In this document: piece by piece, positions 8,312 through 17,341 of the stretch
Numbering within the stretch: the first letter of the stretch is position 1
Layout: each line of letters begins with the position of its first letter
NCBI RefSeq assembly: GCF_000146345.1
Contig: NZ_GL397071.1
Coordinates: forward strand, 1,845,081-1,909,080
Direction of reading: 5' to 3'
Length of the DNA: 64,000 bases
Source: Peptoniphilus duerdenii ATCC BAA-1640
GTDB taxonomy: Bacteria > Bacillota > Clostridia > Tissierellales > Peptoniphilaceae
Position numbers and translations under genes: made by a program
The notes under the pieces: model-generated
Database searches by the model: none
What the model saw: the letters and a program-made list of their open reading frames with translations, nothing else
Told to the model about the DNA's origin: nothing

Positions 8312-8332
8312 ATTGATAATCAGCTTATCAAT
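8312..8332. promoter_or_regulatory. Second inverted repeat upstream of PFOR
   Basis: ATTGATAA and TTATCAAT form perfect 8-bp arms around a 5-base spacer, starting four bases beyond the first palindrome. It may be a second operator. It does not match the 7-1-7 Fur box spacing. Confidence 0.4.
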
Positions 8333-8481
8333 CTCACATTGTTACCTATTATTCTATCACAAAAATTTAACTTTAACAGTATTATTAATTTTTTATGATA
8401 TATAGGTTCTATTAAAAATATTAATCCTTTATAAATTTACTTAATCTTTTTCTATTAAATTAATTATATTTAAATTTTAAT

Positions 8482-8504
8482 AAAAAAATAGACCCGAAGG
8501 TCTA
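8482..8504 (-). terminator. Terminator of the surface protein-sortase operon
   Basis: A 6-bp stem with a TTCG tetraloop (TAGACC-TTCG-GGTCTA, 8489-8504) is followed on the minus strand by seven T residues, four bases past the sortase stop codon. Confidence 0.88.
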
Positions 8505-8507
8505 AGT

Positions 8508-9248
8508 TTATTTTTGTAGTACAGCCTGCACTGCCATTCTATCGTCTATATCTGAACAAGTTGACAGAGTTAGAAGTCTTTCTCCAAATTTTGGAAGTTC
8601 TCTTTTTATAATATTCTTCTTTTCTATTCGAGATAATAACTCTTTCCACTCATTCTCATCATAGCTAGGTGATCTATAATTTTCATAGGCATCCGCATCA
8701 TATACGGCAAAAATTTTGTAGGTAAATCTTCCGTTTAAAGTATCTACGATTATATAAGGATTATCCTCCACATATGAAGGGTCTCTATATTTATTCAAAG
8801 AGTTAAAAACATGACCAGATCTGACATTATGTCCATAGAGAATAGTATTTTGATCAGAGAAGTCATTTGAATTTCTCGCATCCATAAATACAGCACCGAA
8901 AGGATGATAAGCTCCAGTGTAATCATGGTCAAGGTAGAATGAATTGTCATTCCCTTTAACAATAGGAAAATCTAAATCCAAATTTTTTATATAAATCCTT
9001 CCAATGACATCCGGATAAGATTTGTGAAGTGACTCAACAAACTCTCTACCTGCCTTTATCTCTTTATCTAAAGCATCATCAGAATTTTCAGAAATACTAT
9101 TAGTAATTTCTTCCAACCTTGAAGAATAATCCACCTTTAAATTGTTATAAGACTGGTTATCCATTCGATAATTATAGATTTTGTAACCAGACCAAGCTAT
9201 GATTATAACAAGGAGGAACTGAATTATACTTATTAACTTTTTATTCAA
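8508..9248 (-). CDS. srtB: Class B sortase
   Basis: This 246-residue transpeptidase has one N-terminal membrane segment (about 5-24) and an extracellular sortase fold. The catalytic residues are H140 (LYGHN), C231 (TLSTC) and R237. The length and the TLSTCSD context fit the class B family. It cleaves a sorting motif on secreted proteins and attaches them to peptidoglycan or to other subunits. The start is TTG 9248, preceded by GAGGAGGGCTAAA. It lies 21 bases after the large surface protein, so the two form an operon and that protein is the probable substrate. Confidence 0.93.
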   Translation of the reverse strand: MNKKLISIIQFLLVIIIAWSGYKIYNYRMDNQSYNNLKVDYSSRLEEITNSISENSDDALDKEIKAGREFVESLHKSYPDVIGRIYIKNLDLDFPIVKGNDNSFYLDHDYTGAYHPFGAVFMDARNSNDFSDQNTILYGHNVRSGHVFNSLNKYRDPSYVEDNPYIIVDTLNGRFTYKIFAVYDADAYENYRSPSYDENEWKELLSRIEKKNIIKRELPKFGERLLTLSTCSDIDDRMAVQAVLQK

Positions 9249-9269
9249 TTTAGCCCTCCTCTTTTTTTA

Positions 9270-12200
9270 TTATTCTTCGTCTTCTTTTTTCTTTCTTTGT
9301 AAAAATGCTAGCGCTGAAGCAGCAAGACCAGCAATGCCTACATATCCATCGATTCCTGCATCGTAAGTCTTAGGTGCTTTTGAATAATCGTTTATATTTG
9401 TATTTGATTTAGCTTTTTTACCTTTTATAGTTTCAGAATATTTGTTTTTAGAAACATAATATTCTCCAAGTTCTTCTGGTGATTTTTCAGTTTTACTAGT
9501 TTGTTCAAGTTTATCTGAAGTTTCTCCACTTGGATTACTTTTAGCTTCACTAGATTTTTCTTGTTCAGATTCTTTATCTGATTTATCTTGTTCAGCCTTT
9601 CCTGTTTCTTTATTTTCAGAATTTGAAGAATTGTTGTCTTTTTTATTAGATTTGTTATCGTCGGATTGTTCTCCTGGATTTACATTTTCATTAGGTTTGT
9701 TATGATTTTCTTCTCCAAGATTTTCTTCATTTGGTTTTCCTGGTTTGTTATCTTCTGATTTTTCTGGTTCAACGGGAACTGGGCACATATTTTCAGTTGG
9801 CTTTGTCCCTACTCTTACAATCTTATTAACTGGAGCTTGCTTACTTGTCTCATCTTCCACACTTACAAATTTTCCAAGTTCTTTATCAAAGTAGGTTTTT
9901 ACCGTTACGCTACCATTTTCGCCTGGTTTAGTTGGATCCTCTACAACAGTTCCAGCATCAATAGTATTGTCATAAACATATTCTGTGTTAAATGGAATTT
10001 CTACTATCTTTTCTACTGGTTTCGTACCGATCTTTACAATTTCTTTAACTGGTTCTTTTGTTCTCTCTTCTTTAGAGTACTCTTTATCAGCTAATACTCC
10101 ATTTGTGTATTTTTGTGTAACAGTTTCCTTGGATTCTCCATTTACACCTTTTTGAGCGAGTTTTTGAGTTCCTGCATCCATTGTGTCATCATAATGAATT
10201 TCTCTTTCAAACGGAATTGTCTTTTCTATTGTGTGAGTAAATTCTCCAGTAAAATCTTTTGTACCAACAATAATTTTTTGTTTTGCTGGGGTTACAACAA
10301 CTTTTTCTTCTGTACTAACTTTACCAGTTTCTGGATCATATTTATTGACAATCTTTCTTTCAACCTTACCAGGAGTTAATTCTCCCTTATTTACAGTTCC
10401 TTTATATAAAGTATTATCTTCAACATATTCTACATCAACTTTTACATCATCATTATAGTTTTCGTTGTTTGTCTCAACCTTTGTACCTACAACTATGACT
10501 TCGTTAATAGGAGCTTTGTATTTGTCTGTTACTTCTCTTGTATTTAAGTCCCCGTCAAACTTACCATTAATAAGATTCCTGTAATACTCAGTTGTCTTGC
10601 TGCCTGCTTGTCCAGGAGTTTCTACACGAGTTGTTCCAGCTACCATAGTATCATCATATTTTATTTCTACCTTATATGGTATTTCTTCTGTAATTTCCTT
10701 AGAGATGTGTTCTGTTACAGTCTTTGTACCAACTTTAATAATACGATTTACAGGTTGTGTTTCACTTACAACTTCTTCTTTTATTTCACCTGGGACACCA
10801 TTTTCGAATTTTTGAGTATATTTAACTGTCTTAGATCCCCTTACACCTTTTTGAACTTCTTTTGTTTCTCCTACTGGTAAATTTTGATCTTCTTCAACTA
10901 TTGTTATATATTTTGTTTCTTCTGTCACTTCATGACTTGACTCACCAGTGAATTTTTGATCTCCAACCCTTATTATAGCCTTAACAGGGTCAGTTTTATA
11001 GACTTCTGGTTCTCCTACAACTTGTGAATTTTCAATTTTATAAGTTGTAGTTTTACTGCCAGCTTTACCTTCTTTGTCAACTACCTTTTCCCCTGGTTTT
11101 AATGTAGGGTCAAATTTAATTTCATATTCAAAAGGAATTTCTTCTTCGTGAACTATTGTACTTTCGGTCTTAGTGCCGATTAGCATCTTTTTGTTTTTCG
11201 CTTCTTTAGTTATTTCTTTAGTTGTAGTTATTTCTCCAGTTTCAGGATTCCTGCTTGTAGTAATTGTTACTTCGCCATCTTCACCTTGTTCTTTTAACTG
11301 CATTGTGCCTTTTTCCAAAGAATCGCTAGTTTCATAATCAGTATCAGCTGGTATTGTTACAGTAGTTACTGCTGGTTTTGTACCAATTCTAATTTCTGCA
11401 TCAACTTTCTCAGTTATTGTTTTAGTTTCAACAGCTTCCTTGTCTTTTACAAAATTACCGTTTTCGTCAATGATTCCTTTTTCACCGTTAATTACTACTT
11501 GTTTGAAAGTGGTTTCAGTTTCCCCAACTCGACCTTCAGTTTTTACAACCTTACCTATTTCTAGGGTGTCATCGTAAATTACTTTGGTTTCAAAAGGTAT
11601 TTTACTATTGAAAGTTTTAGATACTTCTTGTTGATACTTAGGTCTGGCGATAAATTGCGCCTTTACAATTTCTTCTTTCTCTTCGCCGGTTTTTTCATCC
11701 TTGTAATTTACCTTGACATTGACATAGAGGTTTTCTCCGCCCTTAATGTCGGCATCTTCAGGGACTACTGCTGTTACCACACCGGTTTTGGGATCTACTT
11801 TAATATCTGTCCATTCGTTACCTGCACTATCTTTGTATTTACTACCATCTTCTGGCATTACTAATTCATAAGATTCTGGTTGATTTTTCTTGGTTGCTGC
11901 CTCATCATTTGGTAGCTCTGGTGTTTGAGTTACAGTATCTCCCTTATAACCAATCTCTGCATGATATTCTGGGCGGTTATTATCAGATTCTTGTACGACA
12001 AAGTGGAACCAGTGAACATCTGTTGAACCGTTGGTGTAGGTGTATTCTACTGGTATTGCAACAAAGTCTCCTGCCTTGGCAGATTTTGGTGGAGTAACAG
12101 TAAATCTAGAAATGTCATTAGGATTAACATCTACCTTCCACTTATCCTTCTCTTCCTTGCCTTCATTTTCTCTATTGACAAAGTCTAATTTTATAATACC

Positions 12201-14072
12201 TGCAGCTTCTCCTCTATCTTCAGCTGCATTCATTTCTACATCTGACTTGTCTTCTTCTCTTGGGTTTGTTGGCTGTTGAATGTCAACTACAAATTTTTTG
12301 CCAGGTACCACATTAGAATATGTGTGCTCTGATGTAACATCTCCATTTTGATCAACGAATCTTTGGTCGTAGTAACGAGTGTCATCAAGGTTTAGCTTGA
12401 AGTTCCCGATTAGGTTGTAGTGGTCGTAGCGGTCGATGCCTTGCTTATCAATTTTGACATCTTCCCCCTTGTGGTTGATGATGTCAGACCCTGCCCCTGT
12501 TTCTACATAGGTTCCTGTTTCGCCATAATCATCCGGTGTTTCAGCAATAGCTTTAAATTCTTCTAAAGTTCTTGGACGAGCAAAGAATTTAACATCTAGG
12601 TTTTGAAGGGCTTTGTAGTCTGGACTATTAAAAATAGATTTCTTATCTACGATATATTTGCCATTTTCATCCTTCTTGAGAGCACCCTTAGGCATTTGGA
12701 TGTGGATATTGCCGTCATCGCCGATATAGGCACTTGCTCCTGGAACAATCGCTCCTGTAATAGGGTTATAGACTTGACCTACTAGTCTATCCTTGGCGTT
12801 TGCGTCAATATTGTCTACCTTAACACCCGTGTCAATGTCTTGGCCTTGGACAAATACCTTTTTATTGTATTCGCCGCTTAGCTTCATAAGCTCTAGCTTA
12901 TCATTTTCATTTGGCCATGGATTGACCTTGTAGCCTAAAGCGAAGTTATCTCCAAAAAACTTAACTCTTGGGTTATCTTGAGTGTAATTGTCTTTCATAC
13001 CGAAAGATGTGGAGGAGTTATCCTTGTTGTTAATATGCCTTAAGGTTTCTTCACTTGCTTCATAGTTCAAGTTCCTTTGCTTTCCAGAAGCGGTTATTTC
13101 TCCTTTTTCATCTGGCGTAAATGTTACATCAGGGGATTCAGGAGTTAATTTATCTCTCTGATCCATCATAGTTTTTTCGCCTAATTCTGCTGGTACAAGT
13201 CCAGAATCTGTAACATAAACCTTAGTATAGGTTCTTTGACCGGTCTTCTTGTCGATGGTGATTTGATAACCATATTCAGTCTTACTTGGCGATTCTGCTG
13301 ATGGGTTTTTAAAGTCAACTTTAAATCCGTCTTTTATCTGCTTCTCATCAGTATTATTGAGTTCCTGATTTACATTTCCCGGTTGTAAATCCGTTTCCTT
13401 ATAACGTTCAGATTCATTGTAGTCTTGGATTTTCTTTTCATCTTCACCATAATTTGGATCATCTGCTTTTTGAAGATTTTTATCTTCTTTATTTTGCTCT
13501 CCAACTTCTCCTGTCTTTTGAGCTTCTTCTTTCTTCTCTTCAGATATTTCTAATTTTTCTTCTTTTTCTTCTTTATTTTCTTTATTTTCTAAATTTTCTG
13601 TTTGAGGTTCTTTTGAAACTGATTTTTCATCTACTGTTCTATCCTCATTTTTTACCATTTCTCTATGGTCTTCAGTAGATTTATCTTCATTTAGAACACT
13701 TACAATTTCTTTATCATTTTCTTTTGAATTTTTATTTATAGATTCATTTTCTTCTACTATATTTGCAGAAGATCTACTTGTGCTTGTAGCTTCTAATCCT
13801 TCTTGGTTAGAAACTGCTTCTACTTTTTGTATAGCATATTCTTCATCTTTTTTGTCATCTCTCCGAGACAAAACCTCTCCTACTATTTCAGTTCTTGGTG
13901 CACTAGTTGCTCCAACACTTACTTCTTTTGCGTAACCCACTCCAGGTATTAGCACTATTGCTCCTAAGAACACAGGTACTAAACCTACACTTAGTTTACG
14001 CATGCCGTATTTTGGTTTTGTATTTGCAGATTTTTCTTTTTTCTTATTCACAACGTCTTTTAATCTTTCCAT
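9270..14072 (-). CDS. Large YSIRK-like, G5-repeat cell-wall surface protein with atypical sorting motif
   Basis: About 1600 residues. The layout is: a YSIRK/GxxS-like export signal (YGMRKLSVG at 22-30, then a hydrophobic stretch to about 47); a Glu/Lys-rich low-complexity region to about 240; an unrecognised N-terminal domain set of roughly 550 residues; eight G5-type repeats of 70-80 residues; a Gly/Pro-poor, Asn/Lys/Glu-rich wall-spanning region; and a sorting signal. The motif is APKTYDAG (from 1566) rather than LPXTG, followed by a hydrophobic helix and RKKKEDEE. G5 domains are linked to glycan (GlcNAc) binding and adhesion. ATG 14072 is preferred because AAAGGATG is well spaced; ATG 14096 has no ribosome site. 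The sortase follows after 21 bases. Confidence 0.9.
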   Translation of the reverse strand: MERLKDVVNKKKEKSANTKPKYGMRKLSVGLVPVFLGAIVLIPGVGYAKEVSVGATSAPRTEIVGEVLSRRDDKKDEEYAIQKVEAVSNQEGLEATSTSRSSANIVEENESINKNSKENDKEIVSVLNEDKSTEDHREMVKNEDRTVDEKSVSKEPQTENLENKENKEEKEEKLEISEEKKEEAQKTGEVGEQNKEDKNLQKADDPNYGEDEKKIQDYNESERYKETDLQPGNVNQELNNTDEKQIKDGFKVDFKNPSAESPSKTEYGYQITIDKKTGQRTYTKVYVTDSGLVPAELGEKTMMDQRDKLTPESPDVTFTPDEKGEITASGKQRNLNYEASEETLRHINNKDNSSTSFGMKDNYTQDNPRVKFFGDNFALGYKVNPWPNENDKLELMKLSGEYNKKVFVQGQDIDTGVKVDNIDANAKDRLVGQVYNPITGAIVPGASAYIGDDGNIHIQMPKGALKKDENGKYIVDKKSIFNSPDYKALQNLDVKFFARPRTLEEFKAIAETPDDYGETGTYVETGAGSDIINHKGEDVKIDKQGIDRYDHYNLIGNFKLNLDDTRYYDQRFVDQNGDVTSEHTYSNVVPGKKFVVDIQQPTNPREEDKSDVEMNAAEDRGEAAGIIKLDFVNRENEGKEEKDKWKVDVNPNDISRFTVTPPKSAKAGDFVAIPVEYTYTNGSTDVHWFHFVVQESDNNRPEYHAEIGYKGDTVTQTPELPNDEAATKKNQPESYELVMPEDGSKYKDSAGNEWTDIKVDPKTGVVTAVVPEDADIKGGENLYVNVKVNYKDEKTGEEKEEIVKAQFIARPKYQQEVSKTFNSKIPFETKVIYDDTLEIGKVVKTEGRVGETETTFKQVVINGEKGIIDENGNFVKDKEAVETKTITEKVDAEIRIGTKPAVTTVTIPADTDYETSDSLEKGTMQLKEQGEDGEVTITTSRNPETGEITTTKEITKEAKNKKMLIGTKTESTIVHEEEIPFEYEIKFDPTLKPGEKVVDKEGKAGSKTTTYKIENSQVVGEPEVYKTDPVKAIIRVGDQKFTGESSHEVTEETKYITIVEEDQNLPVGETKEVQKGVRGSKTVKYTQKFENGVPGEIKEEVVSETQPVNRIIKVGTKTVTEHISKEITEEIPYKVEIKYDDTMVAGTTRVETPGQAGSKTTEYYRNLINGKFDGDLNTREVTDKYKAPINEVIVVGTKVETNNENYNDDVKVDVEYVEDNTLYKGTVNKGELTPGKVERKIVNKYDPETGKVSTEEKVVVTPAKQKIIVGTKDFTGEFTHTIEKTIPFEREIHYDDTMDAGTQKLAQKGVNGESKETVTQKYTNGVLADKEYSKEERTKEPVKEIVKIGTKPVEKIVEIPFNTEYVYDNTIDAGTVVEDPTKPGENGSVTVKTYFDKELGKFVSVEDETSKQAPVNKIVRVGTKPTENMCPVPVEPEKSEDNKPGKPNEENLGEENHNKPNENVNPGEQSDDNKSNKKDNNSSNSENKETGKAEQDKSDKESEQEKSSEAKSNPSGETSDKLEQTSKTEKSPEELGEYYVSKNKYSETIKGKKAKSNTNINDYSKAPKTYDAGIDGYVGIAGLAASALAFLQRKKKEDEE
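9790..11640 (-). repeat. Eight G5-type protein repeats within the surface protein
   Basis: Eight divergent units of 70-80 residues each end in a variant of (I/V)xxGTK (for example RIGTKPA, IVVGTK, IVRVGTK). Most begin with an IPF/IPY strand and an acidic (Y)DDT turn. One unit ends in VGDQK instead. DNA identity between units is low, so this is an old duplication. Confidence 0.82.
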
Positions 14073-14369
14073 TTTCTCATCCTTTCTTTTCATCATGTCA
14101 ATAAATTTTAAAATTTGAAATCTTAAAATTTTGCGTGCAATGTTTAATTGTTACCCGACATTTTAAAGAAATTAACATAAATTTTCGAAAAACGCTAACT
14201 GTTTAACTTAAAGATGGGGTTTTTTCAAGGATTTTTACCTATAAAAATTTTTTTAAAAAATATTTTGTCATTTCATAAACGTTTCATAATTTACCTATAG
14301 AATTGATGTATAAGCTATTGGGAAATAGATTTTATCCCGACAGATTACTTTTAAATTTTAGGAGGAAAT

Positions 14370-15518
14370 ATGAAAAAGAATTTACTTAAAACATTATCTC
14401 TTGTACTTACTATCTGTTTAAGTTTAAGTACAGTTGGTTGCCAAAAGAAAGATGGCAATGCAAAAAATAACAAAGAAGTCAAAACTAACGAATCTGGTAT
14501 GTCTTTTGAAGCTAATCAAAAAGACAATAACGAAACTTTCAAGCCTGCTGACTACTGTCTACAACCTAAGGACGAATACACCTACGAATTTCTAGGTCTT
14601 AAGTTCAAGTTAAACGACAAGATTCTAGAAGGTATGAAGAACAAAGATGTTGCGATGCTAGATGACCAAAGTCCTATTGACCAAGATTTAAAGTATGCCA
14701 TGTTAACTTTTAGTTCTCTTACTGAAGAACAAAAGAACGCAGAAATAAATAAGATGGGTGAAGGTTATGTTGAATGGCAAAACAGCCTTGAAAGAATCGG
14801 AACTCTTGGTATGTTCAAGAAAGGCACTTCCGAAGATGAAATTTCTAAAATTACTAAGTGTGATACTCATAAAATGATTGGAACTTCTTCTGACGGAGAA
14901 TTTGAATACTACCTAAGCACAAATAAAGCTAGCAAATTTGCTGAAGAACTAGATAAGACTGAAGTAAATATTATTGATAAAAAGGCTAGACCTGAAAATG
15001 GTTTTGTCCTAGCTGAAAAGACTGATCTTGAAAACACAGTTCCATTTGGCGGAGAAGGTGTAACTGATCTAAGTAATATCGTAACTAAAGATATCGAAGG
15101 CAAAGAATTTTCTAAGGCTGATTTCGAAAAATACGACCTAACCATGGTAAATGTATTTGCAACCTGGTGTACTGCTTGTGTTAAAGAAATCCCTGATCTA
15201 GTTAAACTTCAAGAAGAAATGAAGTCTAAAGGCGTTAATATCGTTGGAATCGTAACTGATACTGTAGATGATAACGGAGAAAATAAAGACGCTATCGAAA
15301 AATCAAAAGTTATTCACGAAAAAACTAATGCAAACTATCCATTCCTAATGCCTGATAAGACTAACTTCAACGGAAGACTTAACGGCATCCAAGCTCTACC
15401 AGAAACTTTCTTCGTAGATAAGAATGGAAAGATTGTTGGAGAAACTTATTCTGGTTCTCACAATTTCAATGACTGGAAAGAAATCGTTGAAAAAGAACTT
15501 GCAAATTTAAATAAATAA
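14370..15518 (+). CDS. Lipoprotein with TlpA-like thioredoxin domain
   Basis: 382 residues. The signal peptide ends in the lipobox STVGC (C24), so the protein is anchored on the outer face of the membrane. A poorly conserved region (about 55-225) is followed by a TlpA/ResA-type redoxin domain. Its active site is WCTAC (C267, C270) and the cis-proline is in ALPETFFVD. Such proteins reduce extracytoplasmic disulfides or act as peroxidases. AGGAGGAAAT precedes the ATG. The next two genes are a CXXC microprotein and a membrane 4Fe-4S protein, which suggests that it receives electrons across the membrane. Confidence 0.88.
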   Translation: MKKNLLKTLSLVLTICLSLSTVGCQKKDGNAKNNKEVKTNESGMSFEANQKDNNETFKPADYCLQPKDEYTYEFLGLKFKLNDKILEGMKNKDVAMLDDQSPIDQDLKYAMLTFSSLTEEQKNAEINKMGEGYVEWQNSLERIGTLGMFKKGTSEDEISKITKCDTHKMIGTSSDGEFEYYLSTNKASKFAEELDKTEVNIIDKKARPENGFVLAEKTDLENTVPFGGEGVTDLSNIVTKDIEGKEFSKADFEKYDLTMVNVFATWCTACVKEIPDLVKLQEEMKSKGVNIVGIVTDTVDDNGENKDAIEKSKVIHEKTNANYPFLMPDKTNFNGRLNGIQALPETFFVDKNGKIVGETYSGSHNFNDWKEIVEKELANLNK

Positions 15519-15528
15519 AATAAATATA

Positions 15529-15678
15529 ATGAAAAAGATAATTAAGAGTCGCTACTTTACTCTTCTCATTCTTGTAACGAGTGTGGCTATGACCTACTAC
15601 GGATACCAAAATGGAGAAGTTAAAGTAGTGCTTGAAAAAGCCATAAGAATTTGTATGGAGTGTATCGGCATTGGATAA
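15529..15678 (+). CDS. CD1871A family CXXC microprotein
   Basis: A 49-residue ORF, 10 bases after the redoxin lipoprotein. It has an N-terminal KKIIKSR, one hydrophobic segment (about 10-22) and a C-terminal CMEC motif (C42, C45) in the context ICMECIGIG. This pattern matches the CD1871A family of clostridial CXXC proteins as I recall it. The stop codon overlaps the TTG start of the next gene by 8 bases. The role is unknown. A membrane-bound dithiol between the thioredoxin and the Fe-S membrane protein is the obvious inference. No clear Shine-Dalgarno precedes the ATG. Confidence 0.8.
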   Translation: MKKIIKSRYFTLLILVTSVAMTYYGYQNGEVKVVLEKAIRICMECIGIG

Positions 15679-16561
15679 TATTAAAACAGAAAAAAAGTTT
15701 AAATCCAAAAAAGAAATCTATAAGACTAGAGACAATTTTAGACATTGTTTTCAATTTCTCTGGTTTATGATCACCAATTCATTCTTTGAAGGATTTAAAA
15801 CTGGAAAAATATATACTGGAAAACTAAAACAGCTTTGCGTTCCCGGCATGAACTGCTATTCATGTCCGGGAGCCAAAGGCTCCTGTCCCATCGGTTCTCT
15901 CCAAGCGGTAATAGGAAATTCTAATTATAAGTTTAGCTACTATGTAGTTGGTTTTCTATTCTTCATAGGAGCACTCATGGGTAGGTTTGTCTGCGGGTGG
16001 CTATGCCCCTTCGGACTAATCCAAGATCTACTCTACAAAATTCCTGGATTTAAAAAGATTAAAACTTTTAAATACGATAAATATTTAAGAAGATTGAAAT
16101 ATTTCATACTAATTGTATTTGTCATAATTCTACCCCTATTCCTAGTGGATGTACTTGGCCAAGGCTCACCATACTTCTGTAAGCTCATATGCCCTGTCGG
16201 CATGTTGGAAGGCGGTATACCTCTAGTACTTCTAAATAAAACTATGAGGTCTGCCATTGGATTTTTATACTATTGGAAAGGCGCTATACTTATTGGTACC
16301 ATCCTACTTTCAATAATAGTCTATAGACCTTTCTGCAAGTACATCTGCCCACTAGGAGCAATCTATTCACTTTTCAATCCAATCTCCATGTTTAGATATA
16401 GACTGGATAAGGATAAATGTATAAATTGCGGCAAATGTGCAAGAGTTTGCCAAATGAATGTAAATCCAGTTGAAAATTGCAATAGTTTAGAATGTATAAG
16501 ATGTGCAAGGTGTAAGAATGCATGCCCTGTACACGCAATAGACTATAGTTTTAAAAACTAA
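15671..16561 (+). CDS. Membrane 4Fe-4S protein, NapH/CcoG-like
   Basis: A 296-residue polytopic membrane protein. Cysteine motifs are CPGMNCYSCPG (56-66, partly), CGWLCPFG (108-115), CKLICPVG and CKYICPLG (222-229). The C-terminal di-cluster ferredoxin domain has C250/C253/C256/C260 and C275/C278/C281/C285. About four to five hydrophobic segments lie between them. NapH-type proteins pass electrons from the cytoplasm or quinone pool outward. The start is TTG 15671, overlapping the microprotein; no ATG lies near it. Together with the redoxin lipoprotein and the microprotein it forms a compact cassette that ends at a strong terminator. Confidence 0.87.
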   Translation: MDNIKTEKKFKSKKEIYKTRDNFRHCFQFLWFMITNSFFEGFKTGKIYTGKLKQLCVPGMNCYSCPGAKGSCPIGSLQAVIGNSNYKFSYYVVGFLFFIGALMGRFVCGWLCPFGLIQDLLYKIPGFKKIKTFKYDKYLRRLKYFILIVFVIILPLFLVDVLGQGSPYFCKLICPVGMLEGGIPLVLLNKTMRSAIGFLYYWKGAILIGTILLSIIVYRPFCKYICPLGAIYSLFNPISMFRYRLDKDKCINCGKCARVCQMNVNPVENCNSLECIRCARCKNACPVHAIDYSFKN

Positions 16562-16588
16562 TTATTAGAAAAGAGATGTTAACATAAA

Positions 16589-16622
16589 AGAATCATGGTT
16601 ATAACTATGGTTCTTTTTTTTA
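16589..16622 (+). terminator. Terminator of the redoxin/Fe-S cassette
   Basis: A stem of about 11 bp including three G-U pairs (16589-16614) is followed by at least eight T residues. It separates the cassette from the two-component system. Confidence 0.88.
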
Positions 16623-16687
16623 TACATATCAAAATCCACACAATTAATCTGTTTTTTAGTATAATAATTATAAGTAAAGGAGGTATT

Positions 16688-17341
16688 ATGAAAATATTAG
16701 TAGTTGAAGATGACCGTACCATAAGAGAAGGTATAAGTGAATATTTGAGCGAATTTAACTATACTGTCCTTGAGGCGAAGGATGGAAAAGAAGCATTACA
16801 AAAGTTTGGTCCATCTATAAACCTAGTCATTTTAGATATTCAAATACCTTTTATAAGTGGACTTGAAGTCTTAAAAGAAATCAGAAAAACGAGTAGTCTT
16901 CCAGTGCTTATGCTCACTGCATTTAACGATGAAGAATACAAAATAGATGCCTTTACAAATTTGGCAGACGGATATATGGAGAAGCCATTTTCTCTACCGG
17001 TTTTAAAAGCAAGAATTGATTCACTGATTAAGAAAAGTTACAAAGATGTAGAGCTCTTTGAATATAAAGATACAGAGGTAAACTTCACCAGCTACACCGC
17101 CAAGGTGGACGGAAAAAGTATAGACGTAAATGCCAAGGAGCTAGAAATACTAAGATGTCTACTTGATAACGAAGGAAGAGCGCTTACAAGGTCTCAAATC
17201 ATAGATAGTGTTTGGAAAGAAACGGAAGAAATCCCATTTGACAGAGTCATAGACGTGTATGTAAAAGAGCTTAGAAAAAAACTAAAACTCGATTGTATAG
17301 TAACCATTCGAAATGTGGGATATAAATTGGAGAGAATATGA
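16688..17341 (+). CDS. OmpR-family response regulator
   Basis: 217 residues. The receiver domain has acidic residues E7, D8 and D9, phospho-acceptor D50 (LVILDIQIP), T77 and K99 (MEKPFS). It is followed by a winged-helix DNA-binding domain (about 125-217, ending VRNVGYKLE-like). ATG 16688 is chosen because AAAGGAGGTATT precedes it; the open frame extends upstream to 16595 only by chance. The gene overlaps the histidine kinase by 4 bases. It controls transcription in response to the partner kinase; targets are unknown, but the preceding redox cassette and the following orphan gene are candidates. Confidence 0.95.
   Translation: MKILVVEDDRTIREGISEYLSEFNYTVLEAKDGKEALQKFGPSINLVILDIQIPFISGLEVLKEIRKTSSLPVLMLTAFNDEEYKIDAFTNLADGYMEKPFSLPVLKARIDSLIKKSYKDVELFEYKDTEVNFTSYTAKVDGKSIDVNAKELEILRCLLDNEGRALTRSQIIDSVWKETEEIPFDRVIDVYVKELRKKLKLDCIVTIRNVGYKLERI

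Noticed and set aside
9790..11640. Regularly spaced repeats that could suggest an array
   Set aside because: They are in-frame G5 protein repeats with low DNA identity, not a CRISPR array.
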